A stretch of DNA of 64,000 nucleotides. Origin: Candidatus Opimibacter iunctus. GTDB lineage: Bacteria; Bacteroidota; Bacteroidia; Chitinophagales; Saprospiraceae. Of the stretch, positions 15,925-25,122 are shown piece by piece; the first letter of the stretch is position 1, and every line of letters begins with the position of its first letter. The stretch is from the NCBI GenBank assembly GCA_016716665.1, contig JADJVH010000004.1, positions 62,001 through 126,000 of the forward strand. The letters run 5' to 3'. The position numbers and the translations under genes were made by a program. The notes under the pieces are model-generated. The model ran no database searches. It was not told the origin of the DNA and saw nothing but the letters and a program-made list of their open reading frames with translations.

Positions 15925-16920
15925 ATGAAAGAAGAAACAATGACTAAAACGGCTACTGAACCGATCCTCACGGAGAACCCTGGCCGGTTTGTCATATTCC
16001 CTATACAACATCATGATATCTGGAAGTTCTACAAGATGTCCGAAGCCAATTTCTGGACTGCTGAAGAAATAGACCTCCAGCAGGACCTCCATGACTGGAC
16101 CAACAAGCTCAACGATGATGAGCGCCACTTTATCAAGCACGTCCTGGCTTTCTTTGCAGCCAGCGATGGTATCGTAAACGAAAACCTCGCCGAACACTTT
16201 GTCAGTGAGGTACAATATACAGAAGCCAAGTTTTTCTATGGCTTCCAGATCATGATGGAAAATATCCATTCTGAGACTTACAGCCTCCTGATTGATACCT
16301 ATATCAAGGATGTCAAGGAGAAAGATTACCTCTTCAATGCCATCGATACCCTGGACTGCGTCAAGAAGAAAGCCAACTGGGCCCTTCGCTGGATCAGTAA
16401 AGGCAATTTCCAGGAGCGCCTGATTGCATTTGCTGCTGTAGAAGGCATTTTCTTTTCCGGTTCTTTTTGTTCCATTTTCTGGCTCAAGAAGCGCGGCCTG
16501 ATGCCGGGACTCACATTTTCCAATGAATTAATCTCCAGGGATGAAGGCATGCATTGTGATTTTGCCTGCCTGCTCTACAATAATCATATCGTCAACCGAC
16601 TCGACCCATCCATTGTCAAGGATATCATCATGGATGCCGTATTGATTGAAAAGGACTTTGTATCAGATGCCCTTCCTGTCAAGCTGATCGGAATGAATGC
16701 AGATATGATGTGCCAGTACATCGAGTATGTAGCTGACAGACTGCTGGTTTCACTGGGCCAGCCTAAAGTATATAACGCAGAAAACCCATTCCAATGGATG
16801 GAACTGATCTCCATCGCCGGAAAGACCAACTTCTTTGAAAAGAGGGTTGGCGACTACCAGAAAGCAGGTGTCATGGGCAACCGCGAAGACCAGGTGTTTT
16901 CGATCGACGAAGACTTTTAG
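15925..16920 (+). CDS. nrdB: Class I ribonucleotide reductase, small (beta) subunit
   Basis: This subunit holds the diiron-tyrosyl radical cofactor used by the large subunit to make deoxyribonucleotides. The 331-residue protein is strikingly like eukaryotic R2. It shows D-E-R-H-F-I-K-H-V-L-A-F-F-A-A-S-D-G-I-V, with F-Y-G-F carrying the radical tyrosine and M-E-N-I-H-S-E-T-Y the iron ligands. F-F-S-G-S-F and S-R-D-E-G-M-H-C-D-F-A-C follow. The C-terminal tail (I-D-E-D-F) is the peptide that docks on the large subunit. The small subunit precedes nrdA, the reverse of the enterobacterial order. Upstream DnaA boxes suggest cell-cycle-linked expression. Confidence 0.96.
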   Translation: MKEETMTKTATEPILTENPGRFVIFPIQHHDIWKFYKMSEANFWTAEEIDLQQDLHDWTNKLNDDERHFIKHVLAFFAASDGIVNENLAEHFVSEVQYTEAKFFYGFQIMMENIHSETYSLLIDTYIKDVKEKDYLFNAIDTLDCVKKKANWALRWISKGNFQERLIAFAAVEGIFFSGSFCSIFWLKKRGLMPGLTFSNELISRDEGMHCDFACLLYNNHIVNRLDPSIVKDIIMDAVLIEKDFVSDALPVKLIGMNADMMCQYIEYVADRLLVSLGQPKVYNAENPFQWMELISIAGKTNFFEKRVGDYQKAGVMGNREDQVFSIDEDF

Positions 16921-16998
16921 AATAACGAATAACGAATAGCGAACAAGGAATAACGAACAAGGAAGAAAGAAGTAGAAGTAGAAGTAAGAAGTAGAAGT
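16920..16998. repeat. Heptamer tandem repeats (aacgaat type), then gtagaa units
   Basis: Six seven-base units (aacgaat, aacgaat, agcgaac, aaggaat, aacgaac, aaggaag) start at the nrdB stop codon. Several copies of agtaga-type units follow. The reverse complement of much of this tract recurs at 42812-42868, after the LysM gene. Confidence 0.8.
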
Positions 16999-17065
16999 CG
17001 ACCTTCCTGAATGAAACGATATCAATTATAAAAAACAGATCAATAACAACCAAATGGAGAATGAA

Positions 17066-17100
17066 TTCACTTTTCACTTTTCACTCTTCATTTTTCACTT
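17066..17100. repeat. Heptamer tandem repeats (ttttcac type)
   Basis: Five imperfect units of period seven (ttttcac, ttttcac, tcttcat, ttttcac) lie about 35 bases before nrdA. They are the complement of the tgaaaag units seen near 4650 and 35242. Confidence 0.75.
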
Positions 17101-17133
17101 AAATAGTCCCCTCACAATATAATATCGCCCCTC

Positions 17134-19569
17134 ATGCAAGTCATCAAACGTACCGGAAAACGAGAAGAAGTAAGTTTTGACAAGATCACCGCTCGTGTCA
17201 AGAAGTTAGTTTATGGATTGTCGGACCATGTCAATCCGATCAAGATATCCATGAAGGTTATCGAAGGATTGTATGATGGCGTGACCACATCAAACCTTGA
17301 CAACCTGGCCGCTGAGACATCAGCGACTATGGCGGCGATCCATCCGGATTATGCATTACTTGCCTCCAGGATTGCGATCTCCAACCTGCACAAGAATACC
17401 AACAAGTCCTTTAGTGAGACAATGGATGCCCTCTACAACTATGTAGACCCCATCACTAATCAAAAAGCTGGTCTCATCAGTGACACCACGATAGATATTA
17501 TCCGCCGCAATGCGGATCAGCTCGATAGTGCGATCATCTATGACCGCGATTTTACCTTTGATTATTTTGGATTCAAGACCTTGGAGCGTTCTTACCTCTT
17601 GCGTATGAACGGTCAAGTGGTCGAGCGGCCTCAGCATATGTTGATGCGTGCATCCGTAGGTATCCATGGAGAAGATATCACTGCTGCCGTAGAGACCTAC
17701 AACCTGATGTCGGAGAAGTGGTTTATCCACGCGACGCCAACATTGTTCAATGCCGGTACACCAAAGCCACAGTTGAGCAGTTGCTTCCTGTTGAGCATGG
17801 TAGATGACAGCATTCAGGGCATCTTCGAGACATTATCCCGTTGTGCCAAGATCAGCCAGTCTGCAGGGGGTATCGGCCTGAGCATCCATAATGTACGTGC
17901 TACAGGTAGTTATATCAAAGGAACAGGCGGCACCAGCAATGGGATCATCCCGATGCTCAAAGTATTTAATGATACCGCCCGCTATGTAGACCAGGGAGGA
18001 GGCAAGCGCAAAGGTGCCTTTGCGATATACCTTGAGCCATGGCATGCGGATATCATGGAGTTTCTCGAATTGAAGAAAAACCACGGGAAGGAGGAACAAC
18101 GCGCACGCGACCTCTTCTATGCCCTCTGGATCTGCGACCTCTTTATGGAGCGCGTCAAGAACAATGAAAACTGGTCTCTCTTCTGTCCAAACGAAGCACC
18201 AGGCCTGAGTGATACCTATGGTGGCGAATTTGAAGCGCTGTATCACAAATACGAACAGGAAGGGAAGGCTCGTAAAGTGGTGAAAGCACAGGACATCTGG
18301 GCGGCCATCATCGAAAGCCAGATCGAAACCGGTACACCATACATGCTGTACAAGGACGCGGCCAACAAGAAGAGCAACCAAAAAAACCTGGGTACCATCA
18401 AGTCTTCAAACTTGTGTACTGAGATCATGGAGTACACATCTGCAGATGAAGTCGCGGTATGTAACCTGGCATCCCTTGCACTGCCAAAGTTTGTTGAAAA
18501 CGGCGTATTCAATCACGAAGCACTCTATAATATCACCAGGGTAGTGACACGCAACCTCAACAAGGTGATTGATGTCAATTACTATCCTATCCCTGAGGCC
18601 CGCAATTCTAACATGCGTCACCGTCCTGTAGGGATCGGTGTTCAGGGCCTTGCTGATGCGTTTATCATGATGGGCTTTGCCTTTGATAGTCCGGAGGCAC
18701 GCAAATTGAATAAAGAAATCTTCGAAACCATTTACTTTGCCGCAGTCACTGAATCCAATGCAATCGCTCAAAGAGATGGTGCTTACGAAACATTTGAAGG
18801 TTCGCCAGCAAGCAAAGGAGAGTTGCAATACGATATGTGGGGTGTAGAGCCAACAGATCGCTGGAACTGGTCAGAACTCAAGGCAAACATCAAGAAGCAC
18901 GGCATGCGCAATAGCTTATTGATCGCTCCGATGCCTACAGCGTCTACCAGTCAGATCCTGGGGAACAATGAGTGTATCGAGCCTTATACAAGTAATATCT
19001 ACACACGCCGTACCCTTTCAGGCGAGTACATCGTGGTCAATAAGCATCTGCTCAACGATTTGATCCGTCTCAACCTTTGGGATGAGGAGATGAAAGAAGC
19101 CCTTATCGTCAGCAATGGTAGCGTACAGCATATTGAAGGACTGCCACAGGATCTCAAGGATCGTTATAAGACTGTTTGGGAAATCAGCCAGAAGGCCATC
19201 ATCGATATGTCTGCAGACCGCGGAGCCTTTATATGCCAGAGCCAGAGTCTGAACCTCTTTGTTGAGAATGCAACCATGGCTAAACTGTCCAGCATGCACT
19301 TTTACGCATGGCAGAAAGGACTCAAGACCGGTATGTACTATCTGCGTTCAAAAGCCGCTGTGGAGCCCATCAAATTCTCCCTCAGCGAAAAGCATCAGCG
19401 CAAATATGTCAATGCTAACCAGATGAGTTCGATAGAAACCATCACTGAAACAACAAAGCCAAGTGAGCCAACACAGGTCAACAGCCTGGACAATATGACT
19501 CCGGCTATGGATGTAGCGTCAGGTCCTGTATGTACAATGGAGGAAGGTTGTGTTATGTGCGGGAGTTAA
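17134..19569 (+). CDS. nrdA: Class I ribonucleotide reductase, large (alpha) subunit
   Basis: The catalytic subunit reduces ribonucleoside diphosphates to deoxyribonucleotides. At 811 residues it matches the eukaryote-like NrdA of Bacteroidota. An N-terminal ATP cone (residues 1 to about 90, starting M-Q-V-I-K-R-T-G) senses dATP/ATP. The barrel carries P-K-P-Q-L-S-S-C-F-L with one active-site cysteine. N-L-C-T-E-I carries N, C and E of the radical site, and L-A-S-L-A-L a further family block. P-M-P-T-A-S-T-S-Q-I-L-G-N-N-E is another hallmark. The C-terminal C-V-M-C-G-S is the flexible cysteine pair re-reduced by thioredoxin. A repeat-filled 213-base gap separates it from nrdB. Confidence 0.97.
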   Translation: MQVIKRTGKREEVSFDKITARVKKLVYGLSDHVNPIKISMKVIEGLYDGVTTSNLDNLAAETSATMAAIHPDYALLASRIAISNLHKNTNKSFSETMDALYNYVDPITNQKAGLISDTTIDIIRRNADQLDSAIIYDRDFTFDYFGFKTLERSYLLRMNGQVVERPQHMLMRASVGIHGEDITAAVETYNLMSEKWFIHATPTLFNAGTPKPQLSSCFLLSMVDDSIQGIFETLSRCAKISQSAGGIGLSIHNVRATGSYIKGTGGTSNGIIPMLKVFNDTARYVDQGGGKRKGAFAIYLEPWHADIMEFLELKKNHGKEEQRARDLFYALWICDLFMERVKNNENWSLFCPNEAPGLSDTYGGEFEALYHKYEQEGKARKVVKAQDIWAAIIESQIETGTPYMLYKDAANKKSNQKNLGTIKSSNLCTEIMEYTSADEVAVCNLASLALPKFVENGVFNHEALYNITRVVTRNLNKVIDVNYYPIPEARNSNMRHRPVGIGVQGLADAFIMMGFAFDSPEARKLNKEIFETIYFAAVTESNAIAQRDGAYETFEGSPASKGELQYDMWGVEPTDRWNWSELKANIKKHGMRNSLLIAPMPTASTSQILGNNECIEPYTSNIYTRRTLSGEYIVVNKHLLNDLIRLNLWDEEMKEALIVSNGSVQHIEGLPQDLKDRYKTVWEISQKAIIDMSADRGAFICQSQSLNLFVENATMAKLSSMHFYAWQKGLKTGMYYLRSKAAVEPIKFSLSEKHQRKYVNANQMSSIETITETTKPSEPTQVNSLDNMTPAMDVASGPVCTMEEGCVMCGS

Positions 19570-19570
19570 A

Positions 19571-19604
19571 GCTGTCAGCGTTCAGCTATCAGCTATCAGA
19601 TGGC
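19571..19604. repeat. Heptamer tandem repeats (gctatca type)
   Basis: Five seven-base units (gctgtca, gcgttca, gctatca, gctatca, gatggca) follow the nrdA stop directly and precede its terminator. Confidence 0.75.
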
Positions 19605-19635
19605 ATCGTTTATAACGATGAGAAATGTAAAAAAT

Positions 19636-19670
19636 GGGCACTTGACTGAAGTTGAGTGCCCTTTTAATTT
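19636..19670 (+). terminator. Rho-independent terminator of nrdA
   Basis: Stem gggcact / agtgccc with a 12-base loop (itself able to pair partly) is followed by the T-rich run cttttaattttt. It lies 67 bases after the nrdA stop and before the next promoter. Confidence 0.85.
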
Positions 19671-19734
19671 TTAAGTTTAACGACCTGATAACAAGGCAAC
19701 ACTATGAAGGCTGATAGGCCCGAAAATATCTCCC

Positions 19735-19742
19735 TATCTTTC
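19735..19742 (+). promoter_or_regulatory. Candidate -7 box before the deiminase gene
   Basis: TATCTTTC fits TAnnTTTG at seven of eight positions and lies 20 bases before the ATG. It comes after the nrdA terminator, where a new promoter is needed. No clear -33 element was found. Confidence 0.35.
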
Positions 19743-19762
19743 GCCCCGCAATCCGAAATCAA

Positions 19763-21253
19763 ATGAAACGCAGATACTTTTTCGTCCTGGCCTTTTTAGC
19801 ACAGGTATATATCACGCTTGGACAGGCCGCAGCTGATGAAATGCCCTATTACCCCTCCAATCATCCCCGGATGGTAGCTGAGTGGGAGCCTGCAGTAGGC
19901 GTGCTGATCACATGGCCATTGAGTATTCCACACAAATTGGTCATCGAGCTGGCAAAAGACACAAAAGTGCAGATACTGGTCGAAGACATGAAGTCAAAGC
20001 AGGATGCTATCAAGTGGCTATCCAAATGGGGTATACTGCCGGACAGGATCAGGTTTATCACTGCACCTTTAGGTATTGATGCCAGTTGGACCAGAGATTG
20101 GGGTCCGCATGCTGTATTCAATCCGGATGGCAACATGTTGCTGGCGGATGCCAAATACCTTTATGCAACGCCAGTCACGGGCATGTCATGTGAGGATTCA
20201 TTGCAGTTTCTTTACTACAATGACAAGCACGAAATCGAGCAGACAAAGATTGATGATAAGATCCCTGACTATATCACCGTAGCCAATGACCTCGACATGA
20301 TCAGCCTGCCGTTTGTTTTTACCGGAGGCAATGTTATCTCCGATGGCCAGCGGACTGCATTTTCTACCTGTGTACTTCTCAATGAAAACAAATATATCGG
20401 AGAGCCTGAGGAAAAGTTTTTCAAGGATGCCCGGAAGATCATGGGGATCGAGAATTATAATGTTATTTCCAATTTCGAAGACAAGGGTATCCAGCATATA
20501 GATTGTTTTATGAAGCTGTTGGACGAAGAACGAATCTTTGTAGCGCGTCCTCCTGCAGATCATCCGGCTCGCCAGGTCTACGAAGGGATCGTCACACAAG
20601 AGCTAAGCAAGTTGAAGAATGCATTTGGCAGGCCTTACCAGATCCTGTGGTTGGATACAGATCGCTACGATGGTGATCATCTTGCAGCATATACCAATTC
20701 CCTCATCCTGAATCAAAACATATACGTGCCATTGTTTGGTATTCCGCAGGATTCAATGGCACTCAAACAATGGGCTGATGCCATGCCCGGATATACAATC
20801 AAAGGCTTTGAATATAATCTTGCCAAGGAGCCTGCTATCGATCCAATGGCCAAGGATCGCTATAAGGTTATCGGATGGACGGGTGGTGATGCATTGCATT
20901 GCCGCACCCGTGCGATCTGGGATCTCAACATGATCTATATCAGTGTCAACCGGATCCCTGCCAACGTGCCGAAAGCGTCGTCCTATCTGCTCGATGTGAT
21001 CATCAAGGACTACAGTAAAGGCAGCCTGACACCAGAGTCATTGAAAGTCATGTGGAGGATTCAAGGCAAGCAGGAATGGAAGGAGTTGAAGTTGACCAGA
21101 GGTGAAATTCCAGATCACTTTCAGGCGTCTTTTCCCGGAGGCCAGGCCGGTGTAACGATCGAATACTACGTCACTGCGCACAGTAACTGGGGTGATACTG
21201 CTACCATGCCGAGGACTGCGCCTAAAGGCTTGTATCTATTTAAAATAGATTAA
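19763..21253 (+). CDS. Secreted agmatine/peptidyl-arginine deiminase family protein
   Basis: The family (PAD_porph) hydrolyses the guanidinium of agmatine, or of arginine in peptides, to release ammonia and a citrulline-type product. The first 25 residues form a signal peptide (K-R-R, hydrophobic core, cleavage near T-L-G-Q), so the enzyme is exported. This is unlike cytoplasmic agmatine deiminase. Family motifs are A-E-W-E-P near the N-terminus, T-R-D-W-G-P-H near residue 113 and G-G-D-A-L-H-C-R-T-R near residue 375, with the likely catalytic cysteine. About 100 extra C-terminal residues form a beta-rich domain. There is no T9SS signal, so the periplasm or cell surface is likely. Secretion makes protein or peptide citrullination possible, but the substrate is not proven. 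Confidence 0.82.
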   Translation: MKRRYFFVLAFLAQVYITLGQAAADEMPYYPSNHPRMVAEWEPAVGVLITWPLSIPHKLVIELAKDTKVQILVEDMKSKQDAIKWLSKWGILPDRIRFITAPLGIDASWTRDWGPHAVFNPDGNMLLADAKYLYATPVTGMSCEDSLQFLYYNDKHEIEQTKIDDKIPDYITVANDLDMISLPFVFTGGNVISDGQRTAFSTCVLLNENKYIGEPEEKFFKDARKIMGIENYNVISNFEDKGIQHIDCFMKLLDEERIFVARPPADHPARQVYEGIVTQELSKLKNAFGRPYQILWLDTDRYDGDHLAAYTNSLILNQNIYVPLFGIPQDSMALKQWADAMPGYTIKGFEYNLAKEPAIDPMAKDRYKVIGWTGGDALHCRTRAIWDLNMIYISVNRIPANVPKASSYLLDVIIKDYSKGSLTPESLKVMWRIQGKQEWKELKLTRGEIPDHFQASFPGGQAGVTIEYYVTAHSNWGDTATMPRTAPKGLYLFKID

Positions 21254-21269
21254 TCTCTTATTTTTAAGC

Positions 21270-22700
21270 ATGAAATCGAATTATCTACTCTTAATACTTT
21301 CTGTCTGGATTGCCTTTATTCAAGTGGCAACCGCCCAGCAGGTCTATCAGGCCACTCATTACGGTGAGCCTGGAGATATCTATCTCTACAATAGGTTCAG
21401 TCCCAGGTTGCTCAATGATGAGATCACTAAGTCTGGAGCAGGGATAACCTGGGATATGGGATCATCAAGTGGATTGAAGACGCATCCAAATCGCATCCTT
21501 GAGCCTGGAGAAGGGATCAACCAGTTTAATTTTCTATCCGTATGTAACCTGGGTGGGTTTTCAATCGGGGATTGTCTTGATGTATGGAACAACACTGATC
21601 AGGCAGTTCAACTCAAGGATACGCTCTTCCTTCTCAATTTTATTTTGCATGATCTGCAGCGTTATCAGGCAAAGGCCGAAGACCTGTTACTCGAGAATTT
21701 TATCGGATTTACTGTTGAAATCGGTGGGACACCCACACAGGCCGTCATCGTATACCAGGTGCCGGATACGATCATGCACTTCCCAGTGAACTATGGAGAT
21801 AACTGGACTTCTGAAACCCGCTACGGCCTTGACCTGAATCCGGCAGGCCAGAATATCCTCTATCATTCAATCCAGACCCGCGTGACGACTATCGATGGCT
21901 GGGGTACTTTGGAGACGCCTTATGACACTTTCGAAAATGTGCTCAGGCTGCGCTCAGATATCCTAAGGATAGATACGATTGTCCAGGATGACACGGATAC
22001 GATAACCTTGATCGCTGACCAGGTAGAGTATATGTGGCTGGACACAAACTATGCCCTTCCGATTATGACGGCCAATGGCCTGATTACTGCTAATGATTCT
22101 GTCATCATCAACCAGGTAGAATATGTCTATGAAGCATCATGCCCTGCACCTGTATGGTCGGTCGATGCAGGCGCCCAGGTGTTTTATATAGATGATACAG
22201 GTACAGCATCTGTTGATTTCAATGTATTGAATCCCAATGCAAATACCTATACCTGGGATTTCGGTGATGGGCAACTCGGCTCTTCATCCGGGAGTACCAC
22301 ACATGTATACAATTCTCCCGGGCAGTATAATGTTGTAGTCATAGGATGCATGACCGATTGCCTTCCAATCAATAGTTGTACACTTCAAACCGTAGGTATT
22401 GAAATACAAGATACCACTACTTCGGTAGTCAATATTGATGGCAATGCACTCGGTATCAGCATTTTTCCAAATCCAGCTTCTGAAAGTATTAATCTCTTTA
22501 TCCCTTCTGAACGTGGAGCTCAGCATTACAGCATTATTGATATGACTGGTAGGCTTGTTTCTTCGGGATTGATTTCCGTTGGTACTTCAACAATAGAGAC
22601 CAATAACTTGACGGATGGGATTTATACTATTCAATTACACTCAACTGCAAACTCAAAGGCCAATGTGGCTTTTATGCGTGTAATGATAAAGAAGGAATAA
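21270..22700 (+). CDS. PKD-domain protein with type A T9SS signal
   Basis: A 476-residue secreted protein. A signal peptide (about residues 1-22, ending T-A-Q) is followed by about 270 residues of unknown fold. A PKD domain (Y-T-W-D-F-G-D-G and later H-V-Y-N-S-P-G-Q-Y-N-V) lies near residues 318-370. The C-terminal type A sorting domain starts I-S-I-F-P-N-P-A-S-E-S and contains D-M-T-G-R-L-V. The start is 16 bases after the deiminase stop, so the two are probably co-transcribed. The central region matches nothing I recognise. Confidence 0.85.
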   Translation: MKSNYLLLILSVWIAFIQVATAQQVYQATHYGEPGDIYLYNRFSPRLLNDEITKSGAGITWDMGSSSGLKTHPNRILEPGEGINQFNFLSVCNLGGFSIGDCLDVWNNTDQAVQLKDTLFLLNFILHDLQRYQAKAEDLLLENFIGFTVEIGGTPTQAVIVYQVPDTIMHFPVNYGDNWTSETRYGLDLNPAGQNILYHSIQTRVTTIDGWGTLETPYDTFENVLRLRSDILRIDTIVQDDTDTITLIADQVEYMWLDTNYALPIMTANGLITANDSVIINQVEYVYEASCPAPVWSVDAGAQVFYIDDTGTASVDFNVLNPNANTYTWDFGDGQLGSSSGSTTHVYNSPGQYNVVVIGCMTDCLPINSCTLQTVGIEIQDTTTSVVNIDGNALGISIFPNPASESINLFIPSERGAQHYSIIDMTGRLVSSGLISVGTSTIETNNLTDGIYTIQLHSTANSKANVAFMRVMIKKE

Positions 22701-22717
22701 GAAGCATCCCTACTGCA

Positions 22718-22829
22718 ATTCTATATCAACACAAATTAAGAGGGCAGACGTTCTCCTGCGTCTACCCCCTGCACTCAACAACAAGCTCAAACACGAAGCT
22801 GTATTTTAGTCTTTATACTGATATAGAAT
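22718..22829. repeat. 11-base inverted repeat between convergent genes
   Basis: The sequence attctatatca at 22718-22728 is exactly inverted at 22819-22829. The 90 bases between include a weak hairpin (gcagacg with cgtct). It may be a shared transcription end; it lacks a strong GC stem. Confidence 0.5.
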
Positions 22830-22840
22830 GTATTCCTGTA

Positions 22841-25099
22841 CTAAAAGTGATAAGCTACCCGGGCTCTTAAATTGAACGGGGTTCCGGCCGTAAAGTGAAT
22901 CTCAGATACCGGATATACTTCGTCTTTCAACCGACTCTCGGTGTCAAACTGGGCTTCACGCCAACGCACATCAAACAGATTGTCAATATTGATCCCAAAC
23001 TCAAAGGCGTGCAATCTGTATGACACCAAGGCATCAATGACGGTGTATCCTTCAGCAGTGACACTATTATCTTCATTTGCAGGCCGGTCTCCCAGAAATC
23101 TGTATCGTAGACTTCCTTTCCAGTGATTGTTGGTTTGGATTGTCAAGCCTCCAATGCTTGATAGTGCGGGTGCCAGTGGGATATGGTTCATTGACTCAGG
23201 TTGATCACGAGACACTGCTTTGGTAAAGTTGAAATCCAGATCTGCATATAACCAATCCAGTATTTGCCAACGCCCCGAGAACTCTAGCCCCATGCGCCTG
23301 GTGCGCCCACTTGGCTCTACTACCGCTGCATCCCCTACATAAACAAATTCCTGATCAAGATCCAGATGCCATAGTGTCCCTGTAAGGATAAGGCGATCCG
23401 ACGGCTTCCATAAAGTTCCTACATCTACTCCGAGTGCACGCGGTAGCGTTTGAGCACCTTGTTGTGTGACGACTACACGACTGTCATTAGAATGAAAGCC
23501 ATACCCGATGTTGCCAAAGACTTGTAAGTCATCAGTGACCTGCACATAGGTATTGAGCTTAGGACTGATGACCTGATCACTGACAGCCTGGAATCTGTTG
23601 TTGGTCAATTGATCCTTGTACGCAAATCGAAAATGATCATAACGAAGGCCTGCATTGATACTGACACGATCTGAAAATCTGAACGTTTCATTGACATACA
23701 TGCCCGCATTGGCTTCTCTGATATCCCCCAGGGCCAGACGCTCTATGATTATAGTTTTATTGGATGTATGGGACAGTTCATTATCATCGGACAAGTCCAT
23801 TCTGAACTGCATTCCGATTTCAGTCTGCACCCTGATGTGACCTAAAATATTCTCGCGCTGGTAGGACCCATTGTATCCAAACAAATTTCTGTTTTCCTTT
23901 TGCCTGATCTGATCGCCATTGATGCTGTCTTCCAGGAAAAAGGTAAAATTGGAGTACAATTCAAAGTCATATTTACTATAGAATAACTGGTTTTTTAGAA
24001 AGCTATTGCTGTTGATAGTTGTACTGAGTTGCAGATTAGCATTGGACCTCGAGGTAAGACCACCTTCTGTGTCATCAATAGCTCCAAAGAAGCCGATTTC
24101 TCCGCTTTCAATTGCCCGAAGGGGGATCTGCCCTGATGCATCCCAGTGACTTGTAAAGGCGGAGATGGAACCGGTCAGGTAATTTGTTTTATTCAGTGAG
24201 CCGCTGTATTTCCCAAACAAGCTGATTCGCTTGAATTGCTGGGGACTCTCAAAATAGCCGTCAGATGAAAAGTACTCACCTGCGACATAGGCATTTTGTG
24301 TATGTGCCTGATCACTCTTGTTTACCAGATTAATCATACCCAAGCCGCGGAAGGTATTAAACTGACCCACTTCCATAGAGACCATATTGTCTTCAAGCAT
24401 ATTTAAGGATTGAAAACCTACATATCCCGCAGTGGCCAGATTCCCGTAATGCGTATGGTAAGGACCTTTTCCAAAATGTACAAGATCCACGGTCTCGGGA
24501 ATCAGGTAATGCAGATCAGCATAGCCTTGTCCATGCGCATGAGAAACCATATTGACCGGCATGCCATCAGTAGTGATGGCTATGTCTGTTCCATGATCGA
24601 TATCAAAACCCCTCAGGAATATTTGTTCTGCCTTACCTCCGCCCGCATGCTGGGCGATAAACAAACCAGGTACAAGTGTCAGAACATCCTGTGATGAATG
24701 TATGGTTCTAAGCGTTATATCAACTGTTGAGATGATCTTGGATTGGATCTCTGGTTACGCAGTTACTTGTACTGTGTTGAGTTCAAATATCGCTGGCTGA
24801 AGGGTATGCAGGAAGGCCTTTTGTTCTCCTTCCTTGAGATCAATGATGGTGGTATCCTTCTCATACCCTGTATATATGATTTCAATGGTATGCTGGCCGG
24901 CACTCAGGTGGTCAAAAGAGTATTGACCAGTAGTAGAGGTGATTGTCGCCTGCAGGCCTCCATCCAATATAACCGGAGACCCGATGATAAAATCATTTGT
25001 GCCTTTATCTACTACGTTTCCACTAATGCCTGAAGTCTGGCTATTGAGTTGGCCACAAAGCATAAGTGCCACCAGGACAATTCCTATCTGGAGTTTCAT
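22841..25099 (-). pseudogene. TonB-dependent receptor interrupted by one in-frame TAA
   Basis: This is an outer-membrane receptor for uptake of a metal chelate or another ligand, powered by TonB. The part from 25099 to 24755 gives a signal peptide and a carboxypeptidase-like domain ending N-T-V-Q-V-T-A. A TAA follows at 24757-24755. The same frame then continues directly (P-E-I-Q-S-K-I-I-S-T-V-D-I-T-L-R), giving the plug (V-L-T-L-V-P-G-L-F-I-A-Q-H, then I-F-L-R-G-F-D). The 22-strand barrel ends at 22841 in R-A-R-V-A-Y-H-F. Without the stop the protein would have 752 residues, a normal length. A single substitution (for example CAA to TAA) explains it. It could be a real null allele, a sequencing error or, least likely, readthrough. 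Upstream genes suggest joint function with DUF4331 proteins. Confidence 0.85.
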
Positions 25100-25122
25100 A
25101 TCGATTGGTTTGGAGTACTATT

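Noticed and set aside
16920..17000. CRISPR array
   Set aside because: The repeats are seven bases long and contiguous, without spacers of regular length; no cas genes are present.
24755..24757. Programmed readthrough or recoding of the TAA in the TonB receptor
   Set aside because: There is no known readthrough context, and TAA is not used for selenocysteine or pyrrolysine. A single substitution or sequencing error is simpler.
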